Assembly (NCBI GenBank): GCA_017938925.1
Contig: JAGBAO010000007.1
Coordinates: 1-44,684, forward strand
DNA from: Bacteroidales bacterium
GTDB lineage: Bacteria > Bacteroidota > Bacteroidia > Bacteroidales > UBA932
Direction of reading: 5' to 3'
Length of the DNA stretch: 44,684 nt
The notes below the pieces were generated by a model, which saw only the letters and a list, made by a program, of their open reading frames with translations, did no database searches and was not told where the DNA came from. Position numbers and translations under genes: made by a program. Positions 6,096 to 15,475 of this stretch are shown here, one piece after another (within the stretch, counting starts at the first letter, position 1; every line of letters starts with the position of its first letter).

Positions 6096-8123
6096 TTACA
6101 ACCATCCTCCGTTTTCTGAAACTCCAGCCGTGCGTGACAGGATCGAGATCTCACGGGTGAATTCCGTTCCACCCATGACGGCATTTCCCTGTCCGGCCAC
6201 CTCGCTTCCTCCGGCAATTGCAGAGATGCTGATCTTGGCTGAGCCTTCGTTTTCGCAACGGATGAAGAGTTTTCCATATTTCACGTATGGGTCTCCGACT
6301 ATGCCGAGGGCAGCACGTGCCTCGTCACTCACCTCCACCTTGGTGAAGGTCAGATGAGATGCCGCCGGGCTGAAGAACTGGTCAAGGGCGATCTTCACAT
6401 CGGTTCCCTTCTGGACAGGAAGGCATGGCGTGCCTTCTATCTGCATGAGCAGGCGCCACGTGTCGATGGCTCCTGTTCCCATGTTGTGCCAGAACGGAGT
6501 GAGGTCCATGAGCACACCGTTGTTGTATTTCGAGCATGTCTCGATGTAGTAGTCGATGTTGTTGACCGAGGTATAGAGCATGCCAAGGAACTCCTCGTAT
6601 GTGAAGGTCTTGCCAAGCTTCTTTGCATATGAGAGGGCAAGTGCCACTATTCCCGAAACATGAGGGCATGCCATCGAGGTTCCCTGCATGTAGCCGTATT
6701 CGCTCTTGCCGAGCTCCTTTGGCAGGGTGGAAAGGATCTGCGACCTTTCCGGGGTTGCCGATGTGGAGTTGATGGCATAGTCTCCTCCCGGAGCACAGAT
6801 GTTCACTCCCGGTCCGTAGTTGGTGTAGTTGGTCGGAAGGAAGTCCGGTCCGAAAGCAGCCACTGAGATATATCTGTTATGGGCTGCAGGATAGGCTGAC
6901 ACGTCCTGTCCTTCGTTTCCTGAGGCAAATATTGCAAAGTTGCAGCTTACCGGATTGGATGCAGCCCTCTTTGTCATGAAGTACTCAAGGGCATCCACCT
7001 CGGACCTGTACATGGTCTCGAAATCCTTGTCTGCCATGAGGTTTCCTGCATCCTGACCGAACGAGCACTGGAGAATCGATGCTCCCATGTCGGCTGCATA
7101 TCTGTATGCCTGGGCACGGTTGAGGGTTCCGCCGCTGGCATTTCCAGAGAAGAGCTGGCAGGTCATCATGCGGATTCCGGTACCTGGAGTGCCGTCTCCG
7201 CCGGCTACTCCGCAGACACCTATACCGTTGTTGTTGACTGCCGCCACTGTACCGGCAACGTGGGTTCCGTGACCGTTATCGCCCGGTCTGTCCCAGGTCA
7301 CAGGCATGACTTCGCCCTCCTTGGTGTCCTTGTTGTAGGTGCTGAGGAAGTTGTAGCCATGAATGTCGTCGATGTATCCGTTGCCGTCGTCGTCCACTCC
7401 TTCCTCTCCGTTCTTTTCCTTCTCATTCACCCACATGTTAGGCGCCAGGTCGGGATGATCATATTTCACACCCTCATCACAGATTGCGACGATGATTTCA
7501 GGATCACCTGTGGTCAGCTTCCATGCGTCACGGACATTGATGTCGGCTCCGACCCTGACCGTGCTCGCGACACTGAGGTCACCGTAGTTGATATAGTGCC
7601 ACTGATCAATGAGCTTAGGGTCATTGAAAGGAAGAGAAGGGGAGACGGAGTTGTCTCCGGCAACCCACGCCGTAGCTTCACTCTCATCCAGTCTGGCAAG
7701 CCTGGTGTTGTATTCGACCACCGAGATTTCCGGGAGTTCGGCAAATATTTCCGCTACCTCACGCACGTCGGTGTCTGCCGGGAAAGTCAGCAGGTACCAC
7801 CTGTCCATGCGATATTTTCTTTCATGGTCTGTTCCGTTGAACGGGAATGCTCTCTGGAGGGTCGCTCCTGTCTGATCGCAGGCCGAGACAAGGGAGGCCA
7901 CCTCCTGACCGTTTTCCAGAGCTGACGATGCGTCTTCGCTGAGGAGCACCACCAGAGTTCCCTCCACAGCATCTTCGGACGTGTTCACCGCCTTGCGCTG
8001 AATAGCCGGCACGCTCTCATCCTGAGCCTGAGGTGCATCAAGCCTCTCTTCCTGCAGACAAGCGGTCATCTGCAGGAGGAAAAGTGCTGAAAATATAATT
8101 GCTATCTTTCTGTTCATATACAA
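6096..8123 (-). CDS. Surface-lipoprotein subtilisin-family (S8) serine protease
   Basis: The product is 675 aa (or 673 from the internal ATG at 8117). The signal ends QMTAC, with cysteine 22 followed by LQEER. Residues about 50-145 resemble an I9-type propeptide. The S8 catalytic set is complete: Asp216 in AICDEGVKYDHPDL, His285 in NGHGTHVAGT, Asn403 in ASGNEG and Ser483 in GTSMACPHVSG. An acidic DDDGNGYIDD loop (244-253) is a probable calcium site. The C-terminal region after about 560 is beta-rich. It likely cuts proteins at the cell surface. It is the only recognisable enzyme in the SusC/SusD operon, which argues for peptide rather than glycan uptake. A maturation protease for partner lipoproteins is an alternative. 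Confidence 0.92.
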   Translation of the reverse strand: MYMNRKIAIIFSALFLLQMTACLQEERLDAPQAQDESVPAIQRKAVNTSEDAVEGTLVVLLSEDASSALENGQEVASLVSACDQTGATLQRAFPFNGTDHERKYRMDRWYLLTFPADTDVREVAEIFAELPEISVVEYNTRLARLDESEATAWVAGDNSVSPSLPFNDPKLIDQWHYINYGDLSVASTVRVGADINVRDAWKLTTGDPEIIVAICDEGVKYDHPDLAPNMWVNEKEKNGEEGVDDDGNGYIDDIHGYNFLSTYNKDTKEGEVMPVTWDRPGDNGHGTHVAGTVAAVNNNGIGVCGVAGGDGTPGTGIRMMTCQLFSGNASGGTLNRAQAYRYAADMGASILQCSFGQDAGNLMADKDFETMYRSEVDALEYFMTKRAASNPVSCNFAIFASGNEGQDVSAYPAAHNRYISVAAFGPDFLPTNYTNYGPGVNICAPGGDYAINSTSATPERSQILSTLPKELGKSEYGYMQGTSMACPHVSGIVALALSYAKKLGKTFTYEEFLGMLYTSVNNIDYYIETCSKYNNGVLMDLTPFWHNMGTGAIDTWRLLMQIEGTPCLPVQKGTDVKIALDQFFSPAASHLTFTKVEVSDEARAALGIVGDPYVKYGKLFIRCENEGSAKISISAIAGGSEVAGQGNAVMGGTEFTREISILSRTAGVSENGGWL

Positions 8124-8137
8124 GATAAGTTAAGTCG

Positions 8138-10504
8138 TTAGAAGATTATTGCCTTGTCGAGGTTGAAGAAGTTCTGCACCGTCTCCTGCGCCTGAGCCTG
8201 GCCGGCGCCGAACATAGGGACATTATAGTACAGCATCTTGAGCCCTGTCTCCTTCATGTCTTCCTCGTCGTCTTCCTTCTCTTCCACAGGAGGATAGATC
8301 GGGTTCGGATCCTGATCCTTAGGGATGAGGACCATGCTTTCCACAAGGTCGAGGAGTCCGAGTGATACAGAACGGTTGGAATCCTCGAATCCAAGAACGG
8401 CAAAACCACTGAATCTGATTCCCTGATTGGCACCAAGACCGCTGTCGAGAATCGCGATGCATGGTTTCGATCCGTTTTTGCCCTTCTTCTCTACGACAGC
8501 AGCATAGAGACCTCCCGGACCTGTGTAGGCTGAACCGTTGCTTGCAAAGAGCATGGCGTCCGTATAGACATACATTCCTTCAAAGATGAAATAGTCCATA
8601 CGCATCTGATAGTTCAGGATATTGCCTCCGCTGAAGTAGAAGTCCATGGAATCATCTTCCACGCCATAGGTCTTACGCAGATGCGGGAAGAGTCCGCTCA
8701 CCTTCACGCAGGATGCGCCGTTATACTTGGTGTCACTCTCTTCGATGACGACCTCTCCAAGACAATATCTTGCGCTGGTTCCCTCCATCGCGTAGTAGTT
8801 GTATGTTCCGCACCAGTCCTTGGTGCTCTTGTAGTTTATCATGGCATCCGCATCGATGTCATTGTTCGAATACGATGCAAGCCTGTAGTCCCAGACACCT
8901 CCGGTGGACGCGGTCACAACTCGTTTCACTTCAGAGTATCCGTTATATGCAATGACTGCAAGGACATACTCCGTTCCCGGCACAAGTCCGCTCTGAACCA
9001 GCGAGAGTCCGGAGCCGTTCACCAGTGCAAGGTTCTGCTCGTTGAGTTCCGTCTCACTGATGGACTCCCAGTAGGTGTCTTCGTCAGAATCAAAGGTTTC
9101 CTTTTCAAAAAGTCCCACATGGAGTCTCTTGATGTCCTTTCCGTTGATATAGAGTTCAAGGGAGTTCTCGCCTGTCATTCCGTCCGGTGCGTATTTGTCA
9201 GAACTGATGAGTCCCATATTGAGTTCCACTTCCTTCTCGCTTGCGTCCTTCTTGTAGCCGAACGTTGTGAAAGAGTAGTTGACAAGGGCACCGTTGCTGT
9301 CCAGACCGACAACGACAATGGTATATTCTCCTGTCTTGTCGAATGACAGTCTGAGGGTGGTGTTACCTGTGACATCCTCCTGATTTGCCGCTGTCTTTCC
9401 TGCTGCGATGTCCTCTGCAAGGACAGCCACTTCAGATGCGGCAAGCGCACCTTCCGCCGTATAGACTTTTGCACGGCTCACATCAAGACCCATCTTGATG
9501 TCCACCGGTATGTATCCGTCCGCTTCAGTGATTCCCGGAGTTATTTCAATGGTTTCGTCAATGGCCCTGTACCCCGGAAGTATGATCCTATGCAGGCCGT
9601 AAGAGTTGGAAGGATACCATCCGAGGATGGCAAAATGAAGCTGGAGAGCATTGGCCGGGAAGGAGATGACTCCGTCCTCGAGAGTTCCATAGATCGAAGC
9701 AATGGAAGGGTCGAAGTCTTCATTTTCGGCAACATACGATCCGATTGACATCTCTCCGTATTCCGCACTCATCACGATACCCGTCTTGAAGGTCGGTATC
9801 CAGACCTTCTCCGGATCGGTGGCATCGATATAGGTGTAGTGCTGCTCAAGACAGATGCTGTTGGCATTCATGTTGAACATGTTGGTCATATATGTCGCGT
9901 CATAGACGTCATATATCCTGTAGTATCCCGGAAGGTCGGCTCTTTCCTCTATGGTGACAGCCTTCTCAAGGTTCGGATTAGGCATCGAGAACCACTCCGG
10001 GAAGACTCCGTCACGCCACAGACCGGTGGTCTCGCCGTTGTCTCCCAACAGTTTGTTCCATTTCACGCAGGTGACATTGAAACTCAGGTGTGTCGCATTC
10101 TTCGAGTAGTTCGACACGTATTCGTCTCCCTCCACCTTGATGGTGCAGTCATACCTGACTCCCAGCCTGATAGTAGGGAAAAACACCTCAAGTTCGGCTG
10201 TCGGCGAGTCCTCCTCGAATCTGAGTTCTGAAACGGAAAAGACTCCCGGGTGCTCCGATTCGATGGTTACAGGAACAGTCACCGCTCCTCTTGTGTTGAG
10301 TCTTCGCACACTGAAGACCAGACTCTTCTTGTCGTCCGGTCCGATCTGCAGGTCCCCTGTTCCCTTTTGAGAAGGGAAATAGACTCCATAGCAGTCGGCA
10401 TTGTCAGCTGCACCAAGTTCCGCCTCCATCTCCTGAGCGCAGGAGACAGCCATAAGCGAAACGAACAAAGCCGAGATGTATAATATGATGTTCTTGATCT
10501 TCAT
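8138..10504 (-). CDS. SusE-position surface lipoprotein with Ig/FN3-like domains, unknown ligand
   Basis: The product is 788 aa. The signal ends LMAVSC (cysteine 22), then AQEMEAE, a typical acidic surface-export stretch. An N-terminal domain (about 35-145) with GVYFPSQKGTG and VPVTIESEHPG looks like the Calx-beta or DUF4843-type sandwich common in lipoproteins that follow SusD. FN3-like segments with PGTEYVLAVIAYNG are found around 455-530. The C-terminal 200 residues are Tyr/Gly-rich and may form another sandwich. The start overlaps the SusD stop by one base (TAATG), so translation is probably coupled. By position it should be a substrate-binding or SusCD-accessory protein. I see no catalytic motif. 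Confidence 0.78.
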   Translation of the reverse strand: MKIKNIILYISALFVSLMAVSCAQEMEAELGAADNADCYGVYFPSQKGTGDLQIGPDDKKSLVFSVRRLNTRGAVTVPVTIESEHPGVFSVSELRFEEDSPTAELEVFFPTIRLGVRYDCTIKVEGDEYVSNYSKNATHLSFNVTCVKWNKLLGDNGETTGLWRDGVFPEWFSMPNPNLEKAVTIEERADLPGYYRIYDVYDATYMTNMFNMNANSICLEQHYTYIDATDPEKVWIPTFKTGIVMSAEYGEMSIGSYVAENEDFDPSIASIYGTLEDGVISFPANALQLHFAILGWYPSNSYGLHRIILPGYRAIDETIEITPGITEADGYIPVDIKMGLDVSRAKVYTAEGALAASEVAVLAEDIAAGKTAANQEDVTGNTTLRLSFDKTGEYTIVVVGLDSNGALVNYSFTTFGYKKDASEKEVELNMGLISSDKYAPDGMTGENSLELYINGKDIKRLHVGLFEKETFDSDEDTYWESISETELNEQNLALVNGSGLSLVQSGLVPGTEYVLAVIAYNGYSEVKRVVTASTGGVWDYRLASYSNNDIDADAMINYKSTKDWCGTYNYYAMEGTSARYCLGEVVIEESDTKYNGASCVKVSGLFPHLRKTYGVEDDSMDFYFSGGNILNYQMRMDYFIFEGMYVYTDAMLFASNGSAYTGPGGLYAAVVEKKGKNGSKPCIAILDSGLGANQGIRFSGFAVLGFEDSNRSVSLGLLDLVESMVLIPKDQDPNPIYPPVEEKEDDEEDMKETGLKMLYYNVPMFGAGQAQAQETVQNFFNLDKAIIF

Positions 10505-12201
10505 TACTTTTCCTCCTCGTCTGCTGTTTTGATTTTACCTGAAGGGTCAGGATTGTTGTTGCTGTCGTTGATTGCAGTGTTTGACTGGAATTCAGCACGT
10601 GTGATCACTATGTTCCACTGCGGAGAGCGACCGTCCGTGTTGAGCATGAACACCGTCGGGTGGTTGCTTCCCGGATAGTCACGGGTGATGCCGAAGTCCA
10701 TACGCTTGTAGTCATAAAGGAGAATGCCCTCACCCCAGAACTCCACTCTCTTCTGAAGGAGAAGCTCTGTCTGGAAGTCTCTCAGAGACACAGGATTACG
10801 TTTATACGAACGGTCGCGATATGTGGTCATGAAGTTCTTGAGAAGCTTCTTTCCTTCTTCCACACCCTTGAGCTGGGCCTCCGCCTCCATTTCAATGAAG
10901 TACATCTCTTCGATTCGCATGAGACAGTAGTCCGCCGCATTACCGATGTTGAAATCCGAGCACTCACCCATTGCCGGGCGGAACTTGAGTGCCTGATATG
11001 ACTTTGCAGCCGGCATTCCTGTGAGGAATTTCTGCTTGTCCTCTTCCGATCCCGCAAACTTGTATGCATAGTACTCTTCCTTCTTCGGGTCAAGCCATGA
11101 GTGCTTTCTGAAGTCGCTGTCTGGGATCTGATCGTAGAGTCTCGCACTTACTCCGAACTGTGCATAGCGCGCATAGCCCCATGATGCCTCGGACGAGACG
11201 TGTGACACGAAAGTCAGCAGGTTGCTGAGGTTCTCGGCCACAAGAGAGAAGCCCCAGATCCATGCATCGTTGGACGCAGCGTTGTTGAATCCGTTCACAG
11301 GGTCCTCCCACTGAGCCTGTGTCAGAGGGGTGAACCCGCCCTCATCGATCACCTGGCGTGCATATTTTGCCGCATTTGTGAACATTTCGTCACGTGGGAA
11401 GGCAGGATCCTCGGAATATCCGAGTTCAAGATATGCTCTCGCCTTCATTCCGTATACGGCGTAAATGGTAGGACGGGAGAATGTCATGTCCGCATCATTG
11501 ATGAGTTCCAGAGCCTTGTCGAGATCGGCAAGGATGAAATTATACATGGTCTCCCTTGTCACGCGAGGGTTGTTCTTGGTCTGGTCGAGGGTAGTGTTCT
11601 CGTCCACGATAGGGACAGTAAGGTTGCGAATCGACTCAGGTACGTCCGTGTATTTGTTAACCTTCGGCTCGAAAAGTCTGGCCATGTCAAGATAGCACAT
11701 AGCCCTGTATGCATAAGCCTGGCCCAGAATGTCCCTGAGCTTGACCGCCTCTTCATCTTCTCCTTCTCCGCTTGCCTCGACAACCGGCTTGATGGAAAGA
11801 ATCACGTCGTTGATGAGACGGATCCATGAGTAGTATGCATCCCAGAAGTATGCACAATATGTGTACTGGAAACCCTGGGCCTCGTTCATGTCATAGGCAT
11901 AGAAACGGTTGTAGAACGGGTTCTCTGCCATTGTCACCATATCTTCGAGCATGTGCTCGAGACGGAGGTGGATTCCCGGAATACCGAAGTCGGTGTGGTC
12001 ACCGTAGTTGTTTGCATATCCGATTGTGCCGGACCTTGTCATGCTGGCAGGGACGGCCTTGATCATGGACATCATCGCAGTCTTTGACTCAGAGACCTGT
12101 GCCTGAGTCTGGGAACCGCCGACAGGCAGAACCTCCTTGATGCAGGAAGCGGATGCGAGAGCGGCAAGCGAAATGAATATATATTTGATGTATCTCTTCA
12201 T
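10504..12201 (-). CDS. SusD/RagB-family nutrient-binding outer membrane lipoprotein
   Basis: The product is 565 aa with signal MKRYIKYIFISLAALASASC and the lipid-anchored cysteine at 20, then IKEVLPVGG. TPR-type helical segments characteristic of SusD are visible: LRDILGQAYAYRAMCYLDMARLF, TIYAVYGMKARAYLELGYS and ADYCLMRIEEMYFIEMEAEAQL. The C-terminal region carries FQTELLLQKRVEFWGEG and the nearby Asp-Tyr-Lys-Arg segment, as in most SusD proteins. The family caps a SusC barrel and captures ligand at the cell surface. It lies 12 bp after the SusC stop. Length is ordinary for the family. The ligand cannot be read from the sequence; the protease partner suggests peptides. Confidence 0.95.
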   Translation of the reverse strand: MKRYIKYIFISLAALASASCIKEVLPVGGSQTQAQVSESKTAMMSMIKAVPASMTRSGTIGYANNYGDHTDFGIPGIHLRLEHMLEDMVTMAENPFYNRFYAYDMNEAQGFQYTYCAYFWDAYYSWIRLINDVILSIKPVVEASGEGEDEEAVKLRDILGQAYAYRAMCYLDMARLFEPKVNKYTDVPESIRNLTVPIVDENTTLDQTKNNPRVTRETMYNFILADLDKALELINDADMTFSRPTIYAVYGMKARAYLELGYSEDPAFPRDEMFTNAAKYARQVIDEGGFTPLTQAQWEDPVNGFNNAASNDAWIWGFSLVAENLSNLLTFVSHVSSEASWGYARYAQFGVSARLYDQIPDSDFRKHSWLDPKKEEYYAYKFAGSEEDKQKFLTGMPAAKSYQALKFRPAMGECSDFNIGNAADYCLMRIEEMYFIEMEAEAQLKGVEEGKKLLKNFMTTYRDRSYKRNPVSLRDFQTELLLQKRVEFWGEGILLYDYKRMDFGITRDYPGSNHPTVFMLNTDGRSPQWNIVITRAEFQSNTAINDSNNNPDPSGKIKTADEEEK

Positions 12202-12213
12202 ACCTGATCTGTT

Positions 12214-15200
12214 TTAGAATGTGAGGTTAAGACCGAACGAAACTGTCCTTACTGGAGAATAGTTCTCCGAGCTGGTGCTTCCGGACAGACTCTGGCGAGG
12301 GTCCAGACCCTTCCTGTATGACCAATATACGATGTTGTCGCAAGTCAGATAGAGTCTCAGTCTGCTGATCCTGGCTTTCGCGAGCATATGACTCGGGAAG
12401 TTGTAGCCGATCTGGGCATTCTGGAAGTTGAGGTAGCTTGCCGGAACGAGGAATCTGTCTGATGACGCATTGATGTTCTGGTCGTTGTAGACGAAACGAG
12501 GAATGTCGGAATCCTTGTTCTCCGGAGTCCACGCCTTCAACACATCCTCATGGAAGTTCTTTCCGACCGTTCCTCCAGGAGGAGCCATGTAGCCGGCATA
12601 TCCGCCGTCATATGTGAGACCTCCTATCGAATATGTGAAGCTTGCGGAAATGTCGAAGCCATAGAAACTGAATGATGTTCCGAAACCTCCGTAAAGATCC
12701 GGAGTCGGATCATCGCAGAGATAATCCTTTGCCTCAGAGTATTCCTTTGTCGTGATGACTTTTCCTGTGAGGACAGGGTTGCCGTCTGCATCGAGCACGG
12801 TCTCGCCATTTTCATCTTTCTGGACTTCGTCCGCATACCACATAGGAAGACCGTCGGTCTTGTCCACTCCTGCATACTTAGGCATAAGGAACGTATTCAG
12901 AGGCAGTCCTTCTCCGACGAACTTGTTGCCTGATGCATATCCTTCATAGCCGTCGATCTCACGGTTCTTGTGAGTGTCAGGGAGCATGAGGATCTTGTTG
13001 GTGTAGTGGGTGAAGTTGATGTAGGCATCCCATGTGAAGTTCTGACGGCTCATGATGTTGCCGTTGAATGCGAACTCGACTCCGGAGTTACGCATGTCAC
13101 CGATATTGTCATAATAGCCGGCAAAACCGTAGGATATCGGGATGGTCACATAGTAGAGCATGTCGGATGTGAGACGGTAGAAGTACTCTGCCGAACCGGT
13201 GAGACGGCCACGGAAGAGTTCGAAATCCACTCCGGCGTTGAAGTTGGTGTTGGTCTCCCATGTGATTTCCTTGTTTCCGATGGTAGAACGCTGGATGGCG
13301 ATTTCTCCATCGGAGTTGGTGATGGAGAACATGTCGGTGTAAAGATAGTCACCGATATTGTCGTTACCCTGTGAACCGATGGAAGCCTTGAGCTTGAGCA
13401 TTCCCAGCCATGGAGTGCGCGGGAACCACGGTTCCTTGTCGATGAGCCAGCCTCCACCAAGAGACCAGAAGCTACCCCATCTGTGGTCCGGATGGAATCG
13501 TGACGATGCATCGAGACGATATGAGGCACTGGCAAATATTCTGGTGTTGTAGTCATACTGGGCTCTGAGGAAGAATCCCTCATTGTTGTACATCGACTTT
13601 CCGGAATTGGCAGTCTGTCCGTCGATAACCGCTCCGTTGAGCTCGGTGTTGTCCATCGAGAACATGTTGCTCTTGGATGCTGACACCGAATAGGACGAAG
13701 TGTTGTAGGTCTCGTGTCCGAGGAGGGCTGAGACGTTATGGACACCACCGAAGGTCCTGCTCCAGTTGAGGAGCTGCTGGAGGTTCACATAGAACGAGCG
13801 TCCGTGACTCTTGGTTATGATACCGCCGTTGGTCGCGAACTGACCGTAGTACATGTTCTGGATGCTTGTACCACGGGTCTCATCGACTCCGACTCCGGCG
13901 TTGAATGTAAATGTGAAGTCCTTGAGGAACTTGACTTCTGCATATGCTGTTCCGTTGATGGCGTTTCCTTCGCTGTTTCCGACATTGAGCCAGAGTTCCT
14001 GGAGGGCGTTCGAGTTGGCTGCGTAAGGACGGACGAAGCCTGCATTCGAGCCGTTACCATAGTCATAACGCTTGTAGCCCAACTCGTCATACATGATGTT
14101 GCGGTTTCCGTCACGGAGATACACAGGGTAGATCGGTGCCACGTTGGTAGCAAATGAAAAGACGTCGCCTGTTCCGCTTCCGTTTCCGTTGTTCCATTCG
14201 AAGTTCGAATAGGCAGCGTTCATTCCTATCTTCAGCCAATCCTTGATCGGATAGTCCACCCTCACGCGGGCGGTGTATCGCTGCATGTCCTCACCCTGGA
14301 TCAGACCCTTGTTGTTCAAGTATCCGAATGAAGCGAAGATCTGTGCATTTCCCGGAGAACCGGATGCACTGACGTTGTACTCCTGACGGAGTGTGTTCCT
14401 GTATGACTCCGCCAACCAGTCATCCGGCTGGATCCAATAGTACTGTCCCTGATAGAAGACCTTGCGTCCAGGCGTTGCATTCGGATTGAACTTTCCGTTC
14501 GATCCTATGATGTTCTGTCCGTCAGGAAGTGTGAACGAAAGATAGCCCAAACCACCGCTCTCCGACGGTCCTGCCACATTCGCCGCCGCCTTAAGGTTGG
14601 CATCAGTGTCAGACATACCCTGCTCCATACGGTAGTAGTTGTAGAGGGCATTGTAATGTGCTTCATAGTAGAGCTTCGGATCCTTTATGTATTCATAGCT
14701 CTCAAGAGCCTTGGTGTTGAGTCCCCACTTTGCGTCCACATTCACGGTCGCCTCACCCTTCTTTGCCTTCTTGGTGGTGATCATGATGACTCCGTTGGCT
14801 CCACGGGCTCCATAAAGAGCATTCGAGGCTGCATCCTTGAGGACCGTCATCGATTCGATGTCGGCAGTGTTGAGGTTGTTCATGTCACCGTTGTAAGGCA
14901 CGCCGTCCACCACATAGAGAGGTGCCGTACCGGCCGAGATGGAGCTGGTTCCTCGGATCTGGATGGAAGGGCTGCTTCCGAGAGATCCTGATGAGGTTGT
15001 CATCTGGACACCGGCCACCATTCCTTCAAGGGCTCTGGTGACATTGGATGACTGCACCTTGGCGATGTCTTCTGATTTCACCACAGTTGCTGATCCGGTG
15101 AACGATTCCTTCGTCGCCGTACCGAAGGCCACGACGATTGTTTCTTCAAGCATCTGTGTGTCAGGGTCAAGCATAACGTCATGCTTGGCGTTTCCTGCCA

Positions 15201-15453
15201 CAGGCACCTTTACATCCTTATATCCTATGGATGAGAATATGAGCACTCCGTCAGAAGGCACAGAGATGGAATAGAGACCGTCGATGTCGGTCATTCCTCC
15301 GGTCATGGTACCTTCAATCTGAATCGAAGCAAACGGCACAGGCTCACCGGTCGAAGAATCCTTGACGATTCCCGTAACCGTGAGGTTCTGTGCATAAGAG
15401 ACTGAGACTGCCATCATAAGGAGGCTCAGTATTGTCATTGCTAGCTTTTTCAT
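12214..15453 (-). CDS. SusC/RagA-family TonB-linked outer membrane transporter
   Basis: The product is 1079 aa. A signal peptide ends near SYAQ (21/22). Residues about 23-105 form a carboxypeptidase-regulatory-like domain (VTGIVKDSSTGEPVPFASIQIEG). The plug domain follows, with the family signatures SIQIRGTSSISAGTAPLYVVDG and LKDAASNALYGARGANGVIMI. The rest is a beta-barrel ending VRTVSFGLNLTF, with a C-terminal aromatic as expected for barrel insertion. SusC proteins import large ligands delivered by SusD using TonB-ExbBD energy. The gene is preceded by a 631-aa lipoprotein gene (22 bp away), whereas SusC is more usually first in such operons. Confidence 0.96.
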   Translation of the reverse strand: MKKLAMTILSLLMMAVSVSYAQNLTVTGIVKDSSTGEPVPFASIQIEGTMTGGMTDIDGLYSISVPSDGVLIFSSIGYKDVKVPVAGNAKHDVMLDPDTQMLEETIVVAFGTATKESFTGSATVVKSEDIAKVQSSNVTRALEGMVAGVQMTTSSGSLGSSPSIQIRGTSSISAGTAPLYVVDGVPYNGDMNNLNTADIESMTVLKDAASNALYGARGANGVIMITTKKAKKGEATVNVDAKWGLNTKALESYEYIKDPKLYYEAHYNALYNYYRMEQGMSDTDANLKAAANVAGPSESGGLGYLSFTLPDGQNIIGSNGKFNPNATPGRKVFYQGQYYWIQPDDWLAESYRNTLRQEYNVSASGSPGNAQIFASFGYLNNKGLIQGEDMQRYTARVRVDYPIKDWLKIGMNAAYSNFEWNNGNGSGTGDVFSFATNVAPIYPVYLRDGNRNIMYDELGYKRYDYGNGSNAGFVRPYAANSNALQELWLNVGNSEGNAINGTAYAEVKFLKDFTFTFNAGVGVDETRGTSIQNMYYGQFATNGGIITKSHGRSFYVNLQQLLNWSRTFGGVHNVSALLGHETYNTSSYSVSASKSNMFSMDNTELNGAVIDGQTANSGKSMYNNEGFFLRAQYDYNTRIFASASYRLDASSRFHPDHRWGSFWSLGGGWLIDKEPWFPRTPWLGMLKLKASIGSQGNDNIGDYLYTDMFSITNSDGEIAIQRSTIGNKEITWETNTNFNAGVDFELFRGRLTGSAEYFYRLTSDMLYYVTIPISYGFAGYYDNIGDMRNSGVEFAFNGNIMSRQNFTWDAYINFTHYTNKILMLPDTHKNREIDGYEGYASGNKFVGEGLPLNTFLMPKYAGVDKTDGLPMWYADEVQKDENGETVLDADGNPVLTGKVITTKEYSEAKDYLCDDPTPDLYGGFGTSFSFYGFDISASFTYSIGGLTYDGGYAGYMAPPGGTVGKNFHEDVLKAWTPENKDSDIPRFVYNDQNINASSDRFLVPASYLNFQNAQIGYNFPSHMLAKARISRLRLYLTCDNIVYWSYRKGLDPRQSLSGSTSSENYSPVRTVSFGLNLTF

Positions 15454-15475
15454 ATATTGGCTTTCCTCCTTTATG